Shown in pieces: positions 4,653-13,994 of a stretch of DNA of 29,770 nucleotides. Source of the DNA: a virus; the IMG/VR virus record IMGVR_UViG_3300025133_000448, positions 1 to 29,770 of that record; one strand, given 5' to 3'. Position numbers and translations under genes: made by a program. The stretch's first letter is position 1. Every line of letters begins with the position of its first letter. The notes beneath the pieces are model-generated. The model was not told the origin of the DNA, ran no database searches, and saw nothing but the letters and a program-made list of their open reading frames with translations.

Positions 4653-7637
4653 TTGGCTGACAATCTTACCATCCATCAGCAGATTAACTCTCTGCTGAGT
4701 CAACGAACTAAGGTTCTGAGTGTCCACAATGACATTCTCAAGGACCAGCTTGCGCTCGCAAGCACTCTTCGGGACTCTCTTGAGGGAGCTGAGCCCGAGA
4801 AGCTCGTTGATCGATTCACCGAGGTCCGAGAAGCGCTGGACGAAGTAGCTGATTCTTCGCGACGTACGGGCCAGTCAATGGATAGTGACTTTAGGCGCGG
4901 AGCCGAGGGTGTTGTAGAGGCAAAAAAGGAGTCGCAAGGATTCCTTCACACTCTCAAGGAGATTGCCAAGAAGCCCTTCGTAATTGCTGGTGCTTTCTTG
5001 GCTGGTATTGGTGACGTCGCAGTCAAGGCCGTCAAGCTTCTGTGGAACACGGGAAAGATCACACTAAGCACCTTTGTGCAGATTGCTGAGAGTGCCTGGA
5101 ACATCGGTTCAGCAATCGTCTCGTTCCCAATGCGAGTCTTTGAAGGCTTGCTTGCGATGTCAGATGCTCTAGCGCAAGCATTCTTGCATATTGCGCGGCA
5201 GTGGGAAGCAGTCAGGAAGGAGTTCGGTGATCCTACTGAGGACGTAAATCGGTCTATTCATGGCCTCGTCCGAAACATGAGATCCTTCAGTGGCGAAGTC
5301 AGCTCAGTCACCAGGCTTGGTCTCTACTCAGTCTTCAACGATCAGGCTGATGCAGCAGCATATGCAGCGGAAGTATTCGGTGCACTCGGTTCTACAGCTT
5401 CGATTCTAGGCAAGCAGATTGAAGAGCTTGGCATGGACTTCGTTGTCTTCCAGAAGGGTATGGGACTGTCGGGCGAAGAGATGCGTGCTCTTGGTGAACG
5501 CGCCATCACGTCCGGACGACCAATTCAGGAAGTGCTGCACGAAGTTGCCAACATGTCACTCCAGCTTTCTGAGGCATTCGGCTTCTCGGGTAAGCTAGTA
5601 TCGAAGGACATGGGCAAGATGGTCAAGGACGTAGGTCGCTTTGGCAACCTGTCAGTCCGAAGCCTTGGTGAAGTTGCTATTCGTGCTCGCTCGTTGGGGC
5701 TCGAGGTTGAATCACTAGGAAAGGTTGTAGACAAGTTCCTCACCTTTGATGACGCTGCTGAGTCAGCAGCTAAGCTAGCACAGGCCTTCGGCATCAACGT
5801 CGACTCAATGACTCTCATGCGAGAAGCTTCAAACGGCGGCATGGGAGCAATTGACGAGCTGCGTAGAGCATTCTTTGAAGCAGGTCACGATGCTGAAAAG
5901 ATGAGCCTTGTCCAGCTCCGCCTTCTGGCACAGAACACTGGCCTCTCTGAGGAAGAAGCTCGTCTCGCATTCTCTATGAAGAATCGCGGCCGCTCAATGG
6001 AAGACATCTCCAAGCAGTCTGGAATTGCGGAAAAGAAGGAGCTCTCTCAGGCTGAGGCGATGTCGAAGCTGGCTGACGCAACAGAGCGTTACATCCGCTT
6101 CATCGAAATGAGTGGCGGCTTGTTCGACCGATTCGCGCAGGGATTTGCACGAGGAATCAAGCATAATCACAAATTCCTCGAGACGATGTTTAGTCTTCGT
6201 GCAGTGTCAGAGGAAGTGCAGTGGGCCGGTTTCGAGCTGGGGAAGGTCTTTGTTGATGCATTCCCTGGCGTAACGAAGATGCTTGGTGCACTTCAAGAGC
6301 TCTACAGCCCAGCGAAGTATAAGAAGCTGATGACAAAGGTGAAGGGAGCATTCACCGAATTCTTTGAAGATCTGAGTGATCCGAAGAAAATGGCCGAGGC
6401 TACGCGAAACCTCATGTCTGGTCTTAAGTCAGCACTTTTTGAGTCATGGACCGGCCCCGGCTCTATTAAACTCCTCGATGGAGTCAAGGACTTTTTGAGC
6501 GGGATCGGTCATGCTATCGCTGGATTTATTCCAGTCATGGCCGAACAGTTCGCAAACGGTCTCGGGCGCCTGGGCGACGTCATTGAAGGGAAAGGCTCAA
6601 CAGGCCTTGACTCATCTCTTCAAGTTGGAATGGACAAGATGGGTGATGGAGCATTCGACGCGATTATGGGTCTCGTAACACCGATCACTGATGCTCTGAG
6701 TCGGCTTTGGAAAGATGGGACAATTCAGGAAGCTCTAGTTAAGTTCCTGTCTCGTGTAACAAATCAGATGAATGAATGGGCACGGAATCCGGGAGACGAT
6801 CGAGGAGTCGGCGAGGCGCTCGGGGAGTTCATGTTTGCTGCACTCAATCTCGCCTGGGAGCTAGGTGTTAAGCCAGCTCTTCCGGGGTTGAAGGCCAAGC
6901 TGTCTGAGGGTATGAGCATGGTATGGGACGCAGCAAAGGAAGCTGTCCTCTTCAAGCTATCCGAGATGTGGGAAGATGTTATCAACTACTCAAGTGAAAA
7001 GTTGCAGTTCGTGTCTGACTATCTCCAGACACTGGCTGCGGATGTCGGGGATGTTGCTGTTGCAATCTCGAGCCCCTTCCAGGATGCCTGGAACACCATC
7101 GAAGAAATCTTCGACTTCAAGGTCGCCATGAATCTGATGGAGGAATTCACCAAGGGAATGGCCAAGGGCTTGGGTGACGCTGAAGAGAGCCCAGCTTTCA
7201 TGACCCTTGTGGGGTCCATGCAGGCGATCCTCGAGTTCCTCGACATCAACTCCCCTTCTCGCTTCGCAGAGAAGATGATCGGTGAAAACCTGGGTAAGGG
7301 TCTCACACACGGTGTAGAATCATCGTTGGGTGGCTTCTCTGACACGATGCTCGACAACATGAACTTGCCTGCGACCAACGACGCCATTGCGCTGATGAAG
7401 AGCAATCTTCAGGCAGACATCAAGGCTATCAACCGGTCGCTTGAGAGCATTCCGGACATCGATCTCTCAGCTAAGATTAGTCCGATGGGCAACGGTATGG
7501 GAATCAACGGCGACACATTGACAGTTGAAGCCGGACGACTGAACCTCAACCTTCACCTGACAGTTACAATGGAAGCCGATCAGGTTGCTACTGTCCTTGT
7601 GGACAAGGCCTCGATGGTTCGAAAGGAGAGAATCTAA
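4653..7637 (+). CDS. Tail tape measure protein (T4 gp29 position)
   Basis: The product is 994 residues from TTG 4653, behind AGGAG. It is long, helical and rich in Ala, Lys and Glu, with a coiled-coil-like N-terminus (residues 1-95, LSQRTKVLSVHNDILKDQLALASTL). Hydrophobic stretches include residues about 108-135 (KPFVIAGAFLAGIGDVAVKAV), and the central part is helical. The C-terminal SPSRFAEKMIGENLGKGLTHGVESS is the 'SPS..f..iG.nig.Gl..G' signature found near the end of many tape measure proteins. It would set tail length during tube assembly and be ejected with the DNA. The ends of this gene and the next overlap (TAATGA), so they are probably translated together. Confidence 0.85.
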   Translation: MADNLTIHQQINSLLSQRTKVLSVHNDILKDQLALASTLRDSLEGAEPEKLVDRFTEVREALDEVADSSRRTGQSMDSDFRRGAEGVVEAKKESQGFLHTLKEIAKKPFVIAGAFLAGIGDVAVKAVKLLWNTGKITLSTFVQIAESAWNIGSAIVSFPMRVFEGLLAMSDALAQAFLHIARQWEAVRKEFGDPTEDVNRSIHGLVRNMRSFSGEVSSVTRLGLYSVFNDQADAAAYAAEVFGALGSTASILGKQIEELGMDFVVFQKGMGLSGEEMRALGERAITSGRPIQEVLHEVANMSLQLSEAFGFSGKLVSKDMGKMVKDVGRFGNLSVRSLGEVAIRARSLGLEVESLGKVVDKFLTFDDAAESAAKLAQAFGINVDSMTLMREASNGGMGAIDELRRAFFEAGHDAEKMSLVQLRLLAQNTGLSEEEARLAFSMKNRGRSMEDISKQSGIAEKKELSQAEAMSKLADATERYIRFIEMSGGLFDRFAQGFARGIKHNHKFLETMFSLRAVSEEVQWAGFELGKVFVDAFPGVTKMLGALQELYSPAKYKKLMTKVKGAFTEFFEDLSDPKKMAEATRNLMSGLKSALFESWTGPGSIKLLDGVKDFLSGIGHAIAGFIPVMAEQFANGLGRLGDVIEGKGSTGLDSSLQVGMDKMGDGAFDAIMGLVTPITDALSRLWKDGTIQEALVKFLSRVTNQMNEWARNPGDDRGVGEALGEFMFAALNLAWELGVKPALPGLKAKLSEGMSMVWDAAKEAVLFKLSEMWEDVINYSSEKLQFVSDYLQTLAADVGDVAVAISSPFQDAWNTIEEIFDFKVAMNLMEEFTKGMAKGLGDAEESPAFMTLVGSMQAILEFLDINSPSRFAEKMIGENLGKGLTHGVESSLGGFSDTMLDNMNLPATNDAIALMKSNLQADIKAINRSLESIPDIDLSAKISPMGNGMGINGDTLTVEAGRLNLNLHLTVTMEADQVATVLVDKASMVRKERI

Positions 7638-7867
7638 TGAGCAAGTCAATCCTCGACATGGTAAAGGAGAGTTCTGACTATCAGCGTGCTCTTGACATGG
7701 CACCTGAGGCTGATCGCGCTCGGATTGAGGCAAATGCCAGCCGGCTTGCAGGCGTAATGCAAAATCTCGCCGAGCAGCTCCGGAAGGTCGCCGAAGACCC
7801 CGAGGCACGTGAAAAAATGCGCGACGCTCTCAAGGGACAGATGACGGGGGCGAACCGTGTCTCGTGA
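7637..7867 (+). CDS. Small acidic/basic helical protein after the tape measure gene, function unknown
   Basis: The product is 76 residues. The ATG overlaps the tape measure stop codon, and the stop overlaps the next gene's GTG by 11 nt, so the three genes are coupled. The sequence is almost entirely helical and highly charged (DMAPEADRARIEANASRLAGVM, shown in part, then EDPEAREKMRDAL). Position and size suit a small tail-assembly or hub-associated protein, but no family is recognised. Confidence 0.6.
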   Translation: MSKSILDMVKESSDYQRALDMAPEADRARIEANASRLAGVMQNLAEQLRKVAEDPEAREKMRDALKGQMTGANRVS

Positions 7868-10800
7868 AGATGTCGAAGATATCTCCTATCAGGTAGACGG
7901 AACTGGCCCCGATGGGCAGTTTCAGTGGGGTACTGATGACCTCGAGAAGGATCTTAAGCGAACACTTGCTGACTTTCTTCATTGTGTGACATCTGAGTCT
8001 CCGACGAATAACAAGTACGAAGTCCCTAGCGGCTATGAAGAGGGAACTTATCGTGAGCCGGATGGCTCTCCCGCAGCAATTCAGACAGGCGGCCCGTACC
8101 GAGATAACGCTTTCTCGACAGATCCCTCACTAGAGTCTTTTTCAAACCCGTTCCTTGATGCACTATCAGACACTCTTCGTGTTGCTGACTATCTTGATAA
8201 GGGCGAAGACGGTCATGATCTCCTGAGGGGCATCGACGGAAACGATCTAAACAGAACGGGTCGTTCTATTGCAACTGATGGGAGCACAGATGTTCAGAAG
8301 CAAGTCTCCCAGGTTCTAAGATCCAATCGATGGAATCCAACTGAGGGGAATACGCCCTACGTCACTGGAGATCAGCAGCCTGATCCTCCCAAGCTTGTTC
8401 CCAATGAGAGCTCACTGGGAGCTTTCCGTGATCCCGTCACTGGTGAACTTCTGGCAACCGCAGTGTCGGTTGAGACCATGCGGAAAGTTGCGCTTAGCCT
8501 GATGCTCAAGGCTACTGGTGATGATCCGAACGGCACACAAGATCCCGACAGCGCAAATCCTCTTGCTCCCACATTTGTGCAAATCGGCTCAAGCCGAATT
8601 GAGCCCACTGAGCTTGAGGCCCGACGCGCTTATGAAGTCAATGAGCTCTCTCGGGTAACACTGGACTCAGACTTTCCACGCAAGAGTGATGATGACTACA
8701 AGTCATACGGAAACCTCAACAGCTTTCTTGAGCCTTTTGATGGATTCCTGCCGCTCGGAATGATTGCACTAGCAGCCACAACGACAGTCACCCTGATCGT
8801 CTCTGCACAGGTCATCTTCAGCATCCTGGCACTCATCACCAGCAATGAGGGCAAGTCTGTTCGAATCGACCCAGGGCCATACATCCCAGGTCAGTATGGC
8901 AAGCCTGAGCCGAGCGGACTTCTGGGAGCTCTGGTAAGCCCAAGAACTCTCGGCCTTGTACACACTGAGAATCAGTTCTCTGATGCTGCTCTAAGAGGTG
9001 CCAACGTCTTCTTCGGGTTCTCTGGTGACAATCTTGCTGATGCTTCGTCGACTGCGCTTCTCAACATTCTACAAGCTCCTGGCTACTATGCAGTCACGAC
9101 GCGGACAATCTTCAGAAGCCTCAACACGATTTCAAATGCACTGAAGGATGTTGACTTCTCGAATCCCGTGGGTGGTGCTCAGGCTGCTCTGGGAATGGTT
9201 GATGTCATTCGGTCTTCGAAGGTAGTGTCGTTCTTTAACGTCATTGCAGGCCTCGGCGACATTGCGCTTCGCCTCGAGCAGCAGGGTTACACAGTTGAGC
9301 CCGGATCCAAGCAGCTCATCTCTATGGTTGATGATTTGCCGGATAATCCAGCGACACACGTCATGAAGAGTCGTGCAAAGGACGGCCCATCGGGCATGTC
9401 TTTGGCATGGAGGACGTCATCAACAGCAGCAGCTTATCTTCTCCCAGCTTCTCTGCTTACTGCAGCGGGAGACTTCGGGGCAGGCCAGAAAACGGTAGCT
9501 GGCTTGTTAGGAACCTCACTGGCAGCAGAGTCTTGGGTCGATGGTGCTGGAAAGAGTCGCTCTTCACTCATGGCCGATCGAGACCTTTTGGGCAGCAATC
9601 GCATCCATCCAGAAGTCGTACAAGAAATTGAAGATGTCTTAGACGGAGAGTATGTTCCGTTTTATTTTCACGATCTCAGAACAAACGAAATTGTTTCGTT
9701 TCACGCGTTCCTGTCAAGCTTGAGTGATGACTTCTCAGTCAATTACGAAAGCACAGAGGCTTATGGTCGAATCGATGCAGTAAAGACTTACAAGAATACT
9801 GAGCGTTCGATTAGCCTCTCCTTTCACGTTGCTGCTACTAGTAGAGAAGATTTTGATGTCATGTGGTGGAAGATCAACAAGATGATCACACTTCTCTATC
9901 CACAGTGGACGCAAGGTCGCCTAATGCAGAACTCGGTTGGATCGTCGTTCATTCAGCCCTTCTCTCAGATTCTTTCTGCTTCGCCGCTTATCCGAATGCG
10001 AGTCGGCGACGTTATCAAGACGAATTATTCTAAGTTCAATCTTGGACGTCTCTTCGGGTTGGGCACCGAAAGCTTTAAGCCTGATCCAGGGCAAGAGTCG
10101 TCGAACTTTGGTGACGGTATCGGTGTATCAGTGATCGACGAGGCCACACGGACCGTGACAACCATGATGCGAGATCCAGATCTCAATGGAAGCGACTACG
10201 GCTACGTTGTTGGCGATCGCGTCTTCCTTAAGCCTTCGAACAATGGAAACTACCTCGAAGCAGATCCCGTTGGCAATGTACTCCAAAAAGCTGCGTCTAT
10301 TATCACAGGAGGTAGTGCTCGGAAGCGTCTTCGCACCAAGCAGGAATATGAGGTCGAAATCACGGGCCGGCAGGAAAAGACTATTGACCGCAATAAGACA
10401 CCGCTCATGACTGGCCAGAAGACGCTCTACCAAGTTAAGTTCGTCGGGTCAGTCGTTCCACCTGGGTTTGAAGACTCTGAGGTTAAGTGTACGCACACCG
10501 ATATTCGCATCGATCCTGACTGGGTTGTTACAAAGATGGGAATCAATGAATCTCTGGCCAACCATGAAGAAGTCAACAGCATTACCAGCGATTTCCTTTC
10601 TTCTGAAAGCAATCCGATTGTTCGGTCATTTGAGTCTGCCAAGGGCCGAGGCCTTGCAGGTGTTATTACCAGCATGAACTTCGATTGGTATGAGCCCACT
10701 TGGGAAACTGATCCGGGTGCTCGAGCACCCCAGTGGTGCAAGATTGAAATGAACTTCTCGCCTATTCACGATATTCCGCCTGGCTTGGATGCTGACGGAT

Positions 10801-10943
10801 TTAATCGTGCGCCTGTCTACCCAGTGGGACTAGTTGGTGAGATGGTGGGTGATGTTCATGGGTCAGATCCAGCAGCTCTGAAGGACAAAATTCGAGAGTT
10901 GATTTCGCATGTTGATGCATTTCTCTCTGAGAATGGTGCGTGA
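7857..10943 (+). CDS. Large baseplate / tail structural protein with a transmembrane-like segment
   Basis: The product is 1028 residues from GTG 7857. The N-terminal 270 residues are polar and Asp/Pro/Ser-rich. Residues about 298-328 form a long uninterrupted hydrophobic segment (LGMIALAATTTVTLIVSAQ and following). The C-terminal half, from about residue 590, has the most conserved-looking part: VPFYFHDLRTNEIVSFHAFL, then a YGRIDAVKTYKNTERSISLSF block and a WWKINKMITLLYPQW block, ending in IRMRVGDVIK. I associate these blocks with baseplate or tube-proximal proteins of distant T4-like marine myoviruses, but I cannot name a T4 counterpart with certainty. It follows the tape measure block and precedes a LysM-like gene, as expected for a baseplate operon. 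Confidence 0.65.
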   Translation: MSREDVEDISYQVDGTGPDGQFQWGTDDLEKDLKRTLADFLHCVTSESPTNNKYEVPSGYEEGTYREPDGSPAAIQTGGPYRDNAFSTDPSLESFSNPFLDALSDTLRVADYLDKGEDGHDLLRGIDGNDLNRTGRSIATDGSTDVQKQVSQVLRSNRWNPTEGNTPYVTGDQQPDPPKLVPNESSLGAFRDPVTGELLATAVSVETMRKVALSLMLKATGDDPNGTQDPDSANPLAPTFVQIGSSRIEPTELEARRAYEVNELSRVTLDSDFPRKSDDDYKSYGNLNSFLEPFDGFLPLGMIALAATTTVTLIVSAQVIFSILALITSNEGKSVRIDPGPYIPGQYGKPEPSGLLGALVSPRTLGLVHTENQFSDAALRGANVFFGFSGDNLADASSTALLNILQAPGYYAVTTRTIFRSLNTISNALKDVDFSNPVGGAQAALGMVDVIRSSKVVSFFNVIAGLGDIALRLEQQGYTVEPGSKQLISMVDDLPDNPATHVMKSRAKDGPSGMSLAWRTSSTAAAYLLPASLLTAAGDFGAGQKTVAGLLGTSLAAESWVDGAGKSRSSLMADRDLLGSNRIHPEVVQEIEDVLDGEYVPFYFHDLRTNEIVSFHAFLSSLSDDFSVNYESTEAYGRIDAVKTYKNTERSISLSFHVAATSREDFDVMWWKINKMITLLYPQWTQGRLMQNSVGSSFIQPFSQILSASPLIRMRVGDVIKTNYSKFNLGRLFGLGTESFKPDPGQESSNFGDGIGVSVIDEATRTVTTMMRDPDLNGSDYGYVVGDRVFLKPSNNGNYLEADPVGNVLQKAASIITGGSARKRLRTKQEYEVEITGRQEKTIDRNKTPLMTGQKTLYQVKFVGSVVPPGFEDSEVKCTHTDIRIDPDWVVTKMGINESLANHEEVNSITSDFLSSESNPIVRSFESAKGRGLAGVITSMNFDWYEPTWETDPGARAPQWCKIEMNFSPIHDIPPGLDADGFNRAPVYPVGLVGEMVGDVHGSDPAALKDKIRELISHVDAFLSENGA

Positions 10944-10946
10944 CGT

Positions 10947-11243
10947 ATGGCAATGAGACGATACACACGCTCGCCGGTCCTTAGGGGAGGGGCACAATAT
11001 GGAACATCACAGGCTGCTCGTTTAATTCGAACAGCGATTGAGAATGGTGAGATCAAAGTTGACATTGTAGTGACGTCTCGCGGTGACCGCCTGGATTCAC
11101 TTGCAGGTCGTCAATATGGGGATTCCCGACTCTGGTGGATCATTGCGGCAGCTTCTGGTGTAGGATGGGGCCTCCAGGTTCCTCCCGGTACCCGTCTTTT
11201 GGTGCCTCGGGATTTGTCTGAGGTTTCTGAGGTCGCCGGCTGA
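10947..11243 (+). CDS. LysM-like small baseplate protein (gp53 / tail protein X type)
   Basis: The product is 98 residues. The core DIVVTSRGDRLDSLAGRQYG, followed by DSRLWWIIAAASGVGWGLQVPPGTRLLVP, has the LysM layout: a first strand, 'GD.ld.la...ygd...ww.ia.an', then 'pG..l.iP'. LysM-like folds occur in T4 gp53 and in P2 gpX-type tail proteins, where they help join tube and wedge. The gene starts 4 nt after the preceding stop, and its own stop overlaps the next ATG (TGATG), so it is part of the baseplate operon. The basic N-terminus (MAMRRYTRSPVLRGG) precedes the domain. The domain call is fairly firm; the exact baseplate role is inferred. Confidence 0.68.
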   Translation: MAMRRYTRSPVLRGGAQYGTSQAARLIRTAIENGEIKVDIVVTSRGDRLDSLAGRQYGDSRLWWIIAAASGVGWGLQVPPGTRLLVPRDLSEVSEVAG

Positions 11244-13963
11244 TGTCAAATTCAGATCTTGCAGCAGCGGTAACTGAGCTCAAAGAAGTCCTTGCAGTCT
11301 CAGGCCGAGACGATTTACTTAGACAGTCCATTGTCTCAACAGCAGAGAATGTCTCCGAAAGATCGATGTTGTTAAAGCTTGTCCTTGACATTGTTGATGG
11401 CGGAACTTCTACAAAGGACATCATTAAGAATCTTCGTGAGTTTGAGAAGGCCGCGCCAGACATTGATATCTCGTCGCTTGTCTCCATCATTTACGCTACT
11501 GACGATGGAGATTTTGCTGCGGGTTCTATCAATGAGATTTCGGGTGAGCAAACTAACAATGCGACTGATGCACCATCAAAGGCAAGCCCCCAAATCTCTC
11601 TCATTCAAGTACACCCGGTAAACATTACGCCAGGTAGTCGCCAGGCAGATGCTGCAGCCATCTTGATGAACAGCATTCCGTCGTATGAGTGGTCCCGCGC
11701 TATTCCCTATCTCAATGTTACTCTGCTGCTCGGCCGTCCCGCCGTCGATGATAGAGGTAAAGTCACTGCTATGTCGCTGGGACGATTCTTAGTTGGCGGG
11801 ACAACAGTAGAGGGCACTGAGCGAAAAATTATTGAATCAGCTGAGATCGGCGACGAGACAACATCCCAACGTTCAACTGCCGGAATGGAGCTCTTTACGT
11901 CTCCTCAAACTTTGGTGAATGCAAATGAGGGTCGTGGCGAGGGTGGCGAATCTGCTCGATATGCTCCAGTTCTAGACATTTTTCGTCCGTTTATGTCTCT
12001 CAAGAAGCTTGAGCTTAGCATTGCTAACATGGGTGCAGGTCTGATTCCTTACAAGCATGGAAAGCTTAATCTCACTCTCCATGACCGTTCGCGCCTTGGA
12101 GAGATTGCAGATTTGGTCCGGCCGGATCTTTACTCTTCAACGGAGATGCTCATTGAATACGGGTGGAGTCATCCGGATGGCGGCCCAGCTTCTACAAATG
12201 CTTTTGGAAAGTTGATCAATGCTTCTCGAATCAAGGAGAAGTATGGCATCAAGAACTCGTCTTTTTCTTTCGAAGAGGGCGGACAGGTCGAAATCACGCT
12301 AGAGTTGGTGACTAAGGGGATCACCGACATAGCCACCTCCAAGATTGCTGAGACTCGGGAGGTCATGACAGCCATTCAAGAAGTGGAAAGACTGACGGAA
12401 GTCATTGCCACGATTCGATCAAGGGTGATCAACAGCCCTCTCCAAAAGGAGATTGCGCCCACGCAGATTTTGGATTCAACGTCTGACCTCAGTCGTGTTA
12501 TGTCGCTTTCCAAGCCGGTCAAGGCTGCCATCGACAAGTTTCTGCATCCAACGGGTGAGACTAGCGAAGACACCCAAGAGCTCATTGCTGCGCTTGAAGA
12601 CCTTCTAGGGACCTCGGGTGACGGTACTGATGGTGCAGTGGGTGACCTCGAGAATGCTCTGCAGAAATCCCTAAAGCAGAAGAGTGAGTCTTTGTCAAAC
12701 GGTGAAGATCCAATGCTTGTGACTGGGCTCCCTACAGAAATTCAGTCGAACTATACTTCTGCTTCGCATGTCTCACTGGGTAAGCTTCTTCTTCGTTTCA
12801 TGGCTGAGCCACTTACATCGACGGGGCGCTTCGATGAGGTCCAGCTTATCACCTACTCGTTCAATACGGGTGCAGGCAAAATGAGAAATGCCAACATCGG
12901 CTCTCTCCCAATTCAGACATCTAGTTTCAAGACTGAGTTTGAAGCGTATACAGCTAGTCGTAATAAGTTCAATCTGACTATTCGAGAGTTTATGGAGTAC
13001 ATCACCAACAGCTTTGTTGATGACATTACGAATCCAGCTTACGGTGTAACAGACACCGAAGAGTACTCCGTTGACTTCGCAAACGGTGAACGAGTCAGCA
13101 TCTCGCCACTTGAAGACTCAGAGGCAACAGCGCTTCATACTGAAATCGAAAAAAAAATGAAGAGCTTGGGAATTCCTGATGGCGAATTCGTTCCTCCCAA
13201 GATCTCGTTCCACTTCGAGACAGTCCCAAGAGCATCTGCAAGCGAGATCGACCCGGGTGATCCTGGATATTCACTCCTTCGAATTCATGTTTTTGACGAA
13301 GCAGCAACACCCTACGACATGTATCTTCGTTTGATGAATGCAATGAAGGATCGTCACTTAGGCACTATCGGCGTCGATACCAGCACAGAAGAGAGCAATG
13401 CAAAGCATCGAGAACTTGCTGAGAAAGTTCTGAAGGCAGCATTCGATGCGGGTCTCGTCGAGTACGTGAACGAGCAGAAGGGCGTCTACAAGATGAGCGA
13501 TGACGTCACACCAGCACGCATCAAGCGGTTTGTGGCTGCTCGAGTTCCCTCCATTCGCTACGGCACGTCAGCATCTGGAATCAAGAACGCCTCAATGCGT
13601 TCAATTCAGGATTCACTGCTGAGCACAGACCACATGCAGAGAATGGGGCTTGGTGATCCGTCTGCTGCACCCGGTGTCGATGGTGACATTGTCCCTCTCC
13701 GAATGCTTCCTACAGAGCTTGAGATGGAGACTATCGGGAATCCACACTTTACGTACGGTCAGCAGTTCTTTATCGACATGGATAGTGGTACAACTGTTGA
13801 CAACGTCTACCTCATCACGGGCGCAACATACTCCCTTGAGCAAGGCAAGTTCGACACAAGTGTCAAGCTTATCAACATGCAGGCGTTCGGTACATTCAGA
13901 TCAGCAGTATCGTCTATTCAGGCCGCCGTGGATTATTTGAACGCCGAGCAGAAAGGAATCTGA
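11243..13963 (+). CDS. Large baseplate protein, possibly the central hub (gp27-like role)
   Basis: The product is 906 residues. It begins with about 100 residues of helical, polar sequence, then a beta-rich domain (ITPGSRQADAAAILMNSIPS, then the RAIPYLNVTLLLGRP part). Blocks that look conserved are FRPFMSLKKLELSIANMGAG, LTLHDRSRLGEIADLVRPDL and TEMLIEYGWSHPDGG. The C-terminus includes NPHFTYGQQFFIDMDSGTTV, then DNVYLITGATYSLEQGKFDT. This 'GQ.fFID..sgTT.DN.Y.itG..H.l..G.F.T' ending resembles hub proteins of contractile tails (T4 gp27 class). The sequence between about residues 380 and 520 is charged and of low conservation appearance. The last gene of the tail block, it is followed by DNA polymerase. 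Structural role likely; hub identity uncertain. Confidence 0.6.
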   Translation: MSNSDLAAAVTELKEVLAVSGRDDLLRQSIVSTAENVSERSMLLKLVLDIVDGGTSTKDIIKNLREFEKAAPDIDISSLVSIIYATDDGDFAAGSINEISGEQTNNATDAPSKASPQISLIQVHPVNITPGSRQADAAAILMNSIPSYEWSRAIPYLNVTLLLGRPAVDDRGKVTAMSLGRFLVGGTTVEGTERKIIESAEIGDETTSQRSTAGMELFTSPQTLVNANEGRGEGGESARYAPVLDIFRPFMSLKKLELSIANMGAGLIPYKHGKLNLTLHDRSRLGEIADLVRPDLYSSTEMLIEYGWSHPDGGPASTNAFGKLINASRIKEKYGIKNSSFSFEEGGQVEITLELVTKGITDIATSKIAETREVMTAIQEVERLTEVIATIRSRVINSPLQKEIAPTQILDSTSDLSRVMSLSKPVKAAIDKFLHPTGETSEDTQELIAALEDLLGTSGDGTDGAVGDLENALQKSLKQKSESLSNGEDPMLVTGLPTEIQSNYTSASHVSLGKLLLRFMAEPLTSTGRFDEVQLITYSFNTGAGKMRNANIGSLPIQTSSFKTEFEAYTASRNKFNLTIREFMEYITNSFVDDITNPAYGVTDTEEYSVDFANGERVSISPLEDSEATALHTEIEKKMKSLGIPDGEFVPPKISFHFETVPRASASEIDPGDPGYSLLRIHVFDEAATPYDMYLRLMNAMKDRHLGTIGVDTSTEESNAKHRELAEKVLKAAFDAGLVEYVNEQKGVYKMSDDVTPARIKRFVAARVPSIRYGTSASGIKNASMRSIQDSLLSTDHMQRMGLGDPSAAPGVDGDIVPLRMLPTELEMETIGNPHFTYGQQFFIDMDSGTTVDNVYLITGATYSLEQGKFDTSVKLINMQAFGTFRSAVSSIQAAVDYLNAEQKGI

Positions 13964-13994
13964 ACACTGACTCTGCCCTGATGTAGGGTGCGGT

